A DNA stretch of 64,000 bases from positions 146,409 to 210,408 of the IMG/VR virus record IMGVR_UViG_3300046703_000335; one strand, written 5' to 3'. Made by a program: the position numbers and the translations under genes. The notes below the pieces were generated by a model, which saw only the letters and a program-made list of their open reading frames with translations, did not search any database and had not been told where the DNA came from. Below are positions 60,132 through 64,000 of this stretch, in pieces; position 1 is the stretch's first letter, and each line of letters starts with the position of its first letter. Source of the stretch: a virus.

Positions 60132-62036
60132 TTATTCAAGGTGGCTGTCAATACCCTCATTGTTAAGGTCAATGACAGATTCACTTGGAGATGCTTCACG
60201 TATATTATCCAGAGCTATATTCATCCCTGATCCAAAATCATCAGACATATCATATTTTTGATTAATATCCTCACGCTCTACATCAGGATTTTCATTAAAT
60301 TGTACTTTAACTATAACTTCTTCAACAGATGGTTTTTCTCCATTAGCTTCCTTTAAGTCAAAAAAGGCTTTATCAAGATTAATACTACCGATAAAATCAG
60401 TTGACTGCTTAATGCAACTTGAAGCACCTTTAAGTACACACTCCTTACATTTCTCAGTGGGCTTAATTGAAGCTGTTTTACTAAGATCATATCTCTCGTA
60501 AGTACATTTTGACAAGCAATCCGCACTAATTTCAGGAATATTAGCTATAACATTATGTACCATACCAACAGCCTCAGATGTACCAACTATCGATGCAACT
60601 TTATCTTCAATACGATCAATAGCTACACCTGCTTCGATAGCCTTTATAATATTCTTTTTAAGACCTACATGATCAAGAGCTTGTTTGCTCACTACTGGTG
60701 CAGCAACCCCCTGCACACCTCCCATACGAACATCTTTCTTATGAAGTAATGATGCATCAAAAGCTTCTTTTATAACATTTAAATTACATTCCCCATTTAG
60801 TACTTTATTTAACAGACCCTGGGAGATATTCGAAGCAATACGATTATTAGCTTGAAGATCTTTAATGTAGCTAAATGCAACTTTTTTATCCAATTTACCA
60901 TCTTCTGGTAATCCTGAGCAACCTGTAGCGCTAGCTACTTTTGCGAGAGTATTATCAAATGCATTCTGCTTAAAAGATTGTACCAGATATAATGGATTAG
61001 TACTAGCATTCTTAATAGCATAGATAGCATCTTTAGCAGTATCATAATAAGAAACATCTACATAGATGTTTCCAAGAATACCTTGTAAAGATGCCACTTT
61101 AGCGATTTCATTAGAATACTCAGCGATATGCGTTGAAGAAAATTTTTGACGAATACTCTCCTTAAGAGATTCCCCCGCTTTTCCCTTTAATAACTGATCC
61201 TGCATATAAGCAAGAAGTGGGCGTGCAGCAAAAAATCTTTGTTCCGCGGCATCCTTTTTTTGTATTGCGGCATTCTTCTCTATATGCTCAGAAAAATCCT
61301 TTTTAACTTGTGTTATATCGATTGGTGCAGCTTCTTTTGTACTAACTTCAGAATGTATCTCAGGCTGCTTTAAAAATGCTTCCCTAAGATTATCCTTAGA
61401 AGTGATAGTCTCTGACGCCCCTATCACACCAGCAATCCGAAGATGTGTGGTATATTCACTAAGAACAGGATCAGAATAATCCATTGATTCTTTGACTCTT
61501 TTATTGAGCTCTTTGCAAAAGCCATCATGATGTGAAGAGCATACTCTACGAGCAGGATTACCTACAACGTAACGAGCTGTACGAATACGATTTTTACCGA
61601 GAACTTCTGCAGCTTCATGGCAACTATCAAAAGGAGTAAGATCAATATAAACTTTTCCAAGGAGGCCCTGTTCCGCAGCAAGCTTGACAAGTTCATCTTT
61701 AGCAGCATATATCATATCAGGCAAGTATAAACTAGCGAGTTTATCTGCGAGCTTTTTCCCACTAAACCCCATCATCATTTCTTTTTTAGCCTGCTTAACT
61801 ACACCAGAGATATCTTCCTGTGAAGCTTTCTTCATGCTTTCACCGCCCTTAACGGTCGCGTTGGATACCAGACGAGTACTTGGCTCATTAGTATGAGTCC
61901 AGGCTTCCTGGAGCTGAGGAATAGATTCTACTGGGAATTCCCCGGGGATATTTTCTCTTGATAGCACTAACCAATCAAGATCAGGAATTTGAACCAAATT
62001 TTTATCTTGCTCAATTGACTTTCCAAACGCGTCCAT
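60132..62036 (-). CDS. virion protein with duplicated domain
   Basis: A 634-residue protein with AAAAGGAG before the ATG. An internal duplication is visible: VKLAAEQGLLGKVYIDLTPF...EAAEVL near 115-145 matches AKVASLQGILGNIYVDVSYY...DAIYAI near 320-350. Both are followed by a YVV/YLV strand. Cys-rich segments (CLSKCTYERYDL, EKCKECVLKG) near residue 520 may bind metal. Many KEA/KKA motifs. The C-terminus is acidic. Possibly an internal head or core protein; no family recognised. Confidence 0.55.
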   Translation of the reverse strand: MDAFGKSIEQDKNLVQIPDLDWLVLSRENIPGEFPVESIPQLQEAWTHTNEPSTRLVSNATVKGGESMKKASQEDISGVVKQAKKEMMMGFSGKKLADKLASLYLPDMIYAAKDELVKLAAEQGLLGKVYIDLTPFDSCHEAAEVLGKNRIRTARYVVGNPARRVCSSHHDGFCKELNKRVKESMDYSDPVLSEYTTHLRIAGVIGASETITSKDNLREAFLKQPEIHSEVSTKEAAPIDITQVKKDFSEHIEKNAAIQKKDAAEQRFFAARPLLAYMQDQLLKGKAGESLKESIRQKFSSTHIAEYSNEIAKVASLQGILGNIYVDVSYYDTAKDAIYAIKNASTNPLYLVQSFKQNAFDNTLAKVASATGCSGLPEDGKLDKKVAFSYIKDLQANNRIASNISQGLLNKVLNGECNLNVIKEAFDASLLHKKDVRMGGVQGVAAPVVSKQALDHVGLKKNIIKAIEAGVAIDRIEDKVASIVGTSEAVGMVHNVIANIPEISADCLSKCTYERYDLSKTASIKPTEKCKECVLKGASSCIKQSTDFIGSINLDKAFFDLKEANGEKPSVEEVIVKVQFNENPDVEREDINQKYDMSDDFGSGMNIALDNIREASPSESVIDLNNEGIDSHLE

Positions 62037-62037
62037 G

Positions 62038-62691
62038 TTATTTATCTCCTTTTGCTATATTTGCCATGATTCTTTTACTGAGGACAGAAGCTACTTTATC
62101 TTTAACATTACCATTAACAAGATCGCCATATCTCTTAAAAGCATCTACCTCAAATGAGTTTACAACATCGTCAGGATTAATATCTTCCAAAGGTGTTTTA
62201 TTAACTTCAGGGGGAAGATCTGTATTATCCGTGTCAGAAGTATTTTTACCAGGAACTACTTCCTCAACTTCTTGAATTTCTTCTTCAACAATCTCATTTT
62301 CCTGCTTTACTTTTTTCTTATCAGAATCACTTAAACCCCACTTAGGATTTGTAAGCTCATCTGCAAGAGTATCTGTCACATCAGACAATTCCGTAATAGC
62401 TGTATTGATCTTAGCTTTCACATCTTTGAAAGGCATAATAAAACCCCGACCACCCAGCATCCCATCGGGAGTAATATCCGATCCTCTGAGAATAGATAAA
62501 TCTTTCATGGCTGAGATCATTGTACCAAGAGAGACATTGATATTATGGAGTGCCTTTTTAAGTACTGTAGCTTTAGAAGGATCATACTCAAACCCTCTAA
62601 TATCCCTACTCATACCACCTTTATTTTCTTTTCTTTTTTCTGCGGCTTTTTCAGCAGCAGCTACTCGCATGGTTAAACGATCTCTGCTCAT
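62038..62691 (-). CDS. hypothetical protein with MSRDRLT start
   Basis: A 217-residue protein. It begins MSRDRLTMRVAAAEKAAEKR, close to the start of the scaffold (MSRNRLTNRLASDMK). Residues about 40-115 are helical (KALHNINVSLGTMISAMKDL), about 130-165 acidic, and the C-terminus helical and basic (VASVLSKRIMANIAKGDK). AAAGGAT precedes the ATG. Probably a head assembly protein; the shared start may be a sorting tag. Confidence 0.55.
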   Translation of the reverse strand: MSRDRLTMRVAAAEKAAEKRKENKGGMSRDIRGFEYDPSKATVLKKALHNINVSLGTMISAMKDLSILRGSDITPDGMLGGRGFIMPFKDVKAKINTAITELSDVTDTLADELTNPKWGLSDSDKKKVKQENEIVEEEIQEVEEVVPGKNTSDTDNTDLPPEVNKTPLEDINPDDVVNSFEVDAFKRYGDLVNGNVKDKVASVLSKRIMANIAKGDK

Positions 62692-62696
62692 TTTAT

Positions 62697-63365
62697 TTAT
62701 CCTTTAATTGGGTCACCGGTGTTATCAAAAAGTCTTTTGATCTGGACGTTTCCATCTTTATCGGAATCAATAGTCCACAAATCATGAGTACATTTGTGTA
62801 TAAGCTGATTACTTCCTATTCGATCAAATGAAAAGAGATCGTCAAGACTTGCTACTTTCATTCTGCTCTCATCAAAGAAAGGATCAATACCATTTTCGGA
62901 AGCTACTGAAATGATTGATGCTGATTTTATTGTCTGATGAAGATTATTAAAAACTCCATTAATAATATTCTTGTCAAAATCTCCACTGCTTGACAACTTT
63001 TGTACTACTGCTTTTACAGCCATTTCATATCTGTCTGACATAGAAGCACTCCTATTATCTATAGAAAATCCTGGGCATCTTTTTTCAAACTTTTTAGGAA
63101 AATCAGCACACTGTTCTGGTTTAACATCCCATATGCTGCATTTATTGTCTTTAAGAAAAACACATGATGAGGAATTTGGCTTATTTCTTAGTACAATATT
63201 TGTCTTATACTTTCTTGTATGTTCTTCTAAAAACTTTTCTTTATTAACAAACTGATAATCAGCTATCCTGTTAATGTCGTCAGGAGTAAGCAGAACTACA
63301 CCTTCCCACTTACAGCAAGCTCCACATTTTTTACACTCAAACTCTTTCCCATCAATTACTCTCAT
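62697..63365 (-). CDS. YkgJ-family Cys-cluster protein
   Basis: A 222-residue protein. Residues 1-110 have the YkgJ/UPF0153 pattern: FECKKCGACCKWEGVVLLT with Cys11, 14, 17 and 18, DINRIA, SCVFLKDNKCSIWD, and PEQCADFPKKFEKRCPG. The eight Cys probably hold a metal or Fe-S centre. The C-terminal half is not part of that family (DDLFSFDRIGSNQLIH). The ribosome site is weak. YkgJ-like proteins are linked to maturation or modification tasks, but the role here is unknown. Confidence 0.75.
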   Translation of the reverse strand: MRVIDGKEFECKKCGACCKWEGVVLLTPDDINRIADYQFVNKEKFLEEHTRKYKTNIVLRNKPNSSSCVFLKDNKCSIWDVKPEQCADFPKKFEKRCPGFSIDNRSASMSDRYEMAVKAVVQKLSSSGDFDKNIINGVFNNLHQTIKSASIISVASENGIDPFFDESRMKVASLDDLFSFDRIGSNQLIHKCTHDLWTIDSDKDGNVQIKRLFDNTGDPIKG

Positions 63366-63374
63366 AAATCACTT

Positions 63375-63776
63375 TTAAAAAGGATTAAAGTTAAGTTCAT
63401 CTGGATCAAATCCAATAGTATCTTTATTCTCATTAAGTCCATCAGGAGTTGTACTATCATTTACAGGCTCACCCTGTACATTTTCAAAATGCCCTCCAGG
63501 ATTAGTATCAATCATTGGTCTGGAGTTATAATCCATCCAATCAACTGGAGTTGGTCTTTCTCCTTGCCTACGGATATCCTCTACATTCTTACATTTGTCT
63601 TCTTTGTCTGTATCATTGTACATACTTGGAGGACCATCACCAATTTCTTTAGAATCCTCTTCAGGCTCTGTTTGTTGTTGATAATAAGGGATATTCATAT
63701 ACGGGGAATCACCGGAATAGTTATCATCCACCATAAAGGCTAATTTTCTTATCCGGTCAGAGAAGCTTATAAACAT
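63375..63776 (-). CDS. acidic hypothetical protein with short helical start
   Basis: A 133-residue protein starting FISFSDRIRKLAFMVDDN, like the start of the protein at 46044-46400. The rest is acidic, Pro/Asn/Gln-rich and probably disordered (YYQQQTEPEEDSKEIGDGPP). It is the first gene after an exact promoter motif 61 bases upstream. No family recognised. Confidence 0.5.
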   Translation of the reverse strand: MFISFSDRIRKLAFMVDDNYSGDSPYMNIPYYQQQTEPEEDSKEIGDGPPSMYNDTDKEDKCKNVEDIRRQGERPTPVDWMDYNSRPMIDTNPGGHFENVQGEPVNDSTTPDGLNENKDTIGFDPDELNFNPF

Positions 63777-63836
63777 ACATACCCCTACAAAAAGATAACA
63801 TTACTGCATAATGTAAAACCTAAGTGTAGGTATAGT

Positions 63837-63851
63837 ATTAAGAGATTATTA
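63837..63851 (-). promoter_or_regulatory. phage promoter-like motif, exact
   Basis: Exact TAATAATCTCTTAAT, 61 bases upstream of the 133-residue gene, opening the packaging operon. Confidence 0.65.
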
Positions 63852-63853
63852 CT

Positions 63854-64000
63854 TTAGCAGATCTTATGGAGTCGAACCCTATAACCTTTATCAAAGTGAG
63901 GAAGAACAACCTCATGCATCATATACAGATTTTCCTGAATGTATACTAACAATTTGAGACATACAGCTAAATCAATATTATTCTTCTTACTTTTCTTAAG
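63854..64000 (-). CDS. C-terminal end of an unidentified protein
   Basis: The last 48 codons of a gene that enters from the right edge, ending in TAA at 63854-63856. The sequence is helical and basic (LAVCLKLLVYIQENLYMMHE, PHFDKGYRVRLHKIC). No family can be named from this fragment. The exact promoter motif begins directly after its stop. Confidence 0.5.
   Translation of the reverse strand, partial: LKKSKKNNIDLAVCLKLLVYIQENLYMMHEVVLPHFDKGYRVRLHKIC

Noticed and set aside
63852-64000. tRNA or RNA gene at the right edge
   Set aside because: An uninterrupted minus-strand frame explains the sequence; no cloverleaf pairing was seen.

Overview
The window is part of the genome of a large, AT-rich, tailed double-stranded DNA phage with a contractile tail (a myovirus, probably of jumbo size). 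The evidence is a complete head-assembly gene order on the minus strand (large terminase, portal, probable capsid protease, scaffold, small capsid protein, major capsid protein), a gp18-type tail sheath, and many beta-rich tail and fibre proteins. The host cannot be fixed from the sequence. One secreted LamG protein on the plus strand resembles proteins of the Fibrobacterota/Bacteroidota (FCB) group, which is only a weak clue. No tRNA, CRISPR array, integrase or reverse transcriptase was seen. No gene-free stretch longer than 300 bases was found apart from the ribozyme intron in the capsid gene.

Almost every gene reads on the minus strand, so transcription runs from high to low coordinates. 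From 64 kb down to about 37 kb lies the packaging and head block: acidic and Cys-cluster proteins (63.8-60.1 kb), a TerS-position protein and TerL (60.1-56.1 kb), a 1355-residue fibre-like protein (56.1-52.0 kb), portal (49.8-46.4 kb), small head proteins, protease (44.0-41.1 kb), scaffold (41.0-40.0 kb), a capsid-associated protein, and the major capsid protein (39.25-37.24 kb). From 37 to 26 kb is an accessory block: a homing endonuclease-methyltransferase fusion, a zincin, a holin-like membrane protein, a 2H phosphoesterase fusion, and proteins of probable virion origin. From 26 to 0 kb come a four-domain glycosyltransferase, small tail proteins, a beta-helix fibre, a small radical SAM enzyme, an actin-like cassette, a tail-associated protein and the sheath.

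Three features stand out. First, four core head genes each carry a self-splicing element: inteins in TerL (inside the Walker A loop), portal and protease, and a group I intron in the major capsid gene. Three further homing-type nuclease genes stand free, two of them fused to other catalytic domains. Second, a 15-base motif (minus strand TAATAATCTCTTAAT) occurs in five exact and three near-exact copies, always 27-75 bases upstream of a minus-strand start codon; it is a likely phage promoter class or operator. The three plus-strand genes instead have sigma70-like promoters, and two of these are almost copies of each other. Third, several proteins share a short helical module (consensus roughly LxKIADxLE...KEAxELDxIS.LE), usually at the N-terminus, which may be a head-targeting tag.

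Best candidates for undescribed biology: the zinc-ribbon/coiled-coil/actin-like operon at 7.68-10.45 kb; the radical SAM, lectin-fold and small Gly-rich protein cluster at 14.3-15.8 kb; the RHH-coupled giant glycosyltransferase; the deoxyribosyltransferase-like/2H phosphoesterase fusion; and the nuclease-acyltransferase (Mom/GNAT-like) fusion on the plus strand. All functional statements rest on motifs read by eye; no database search was possible.
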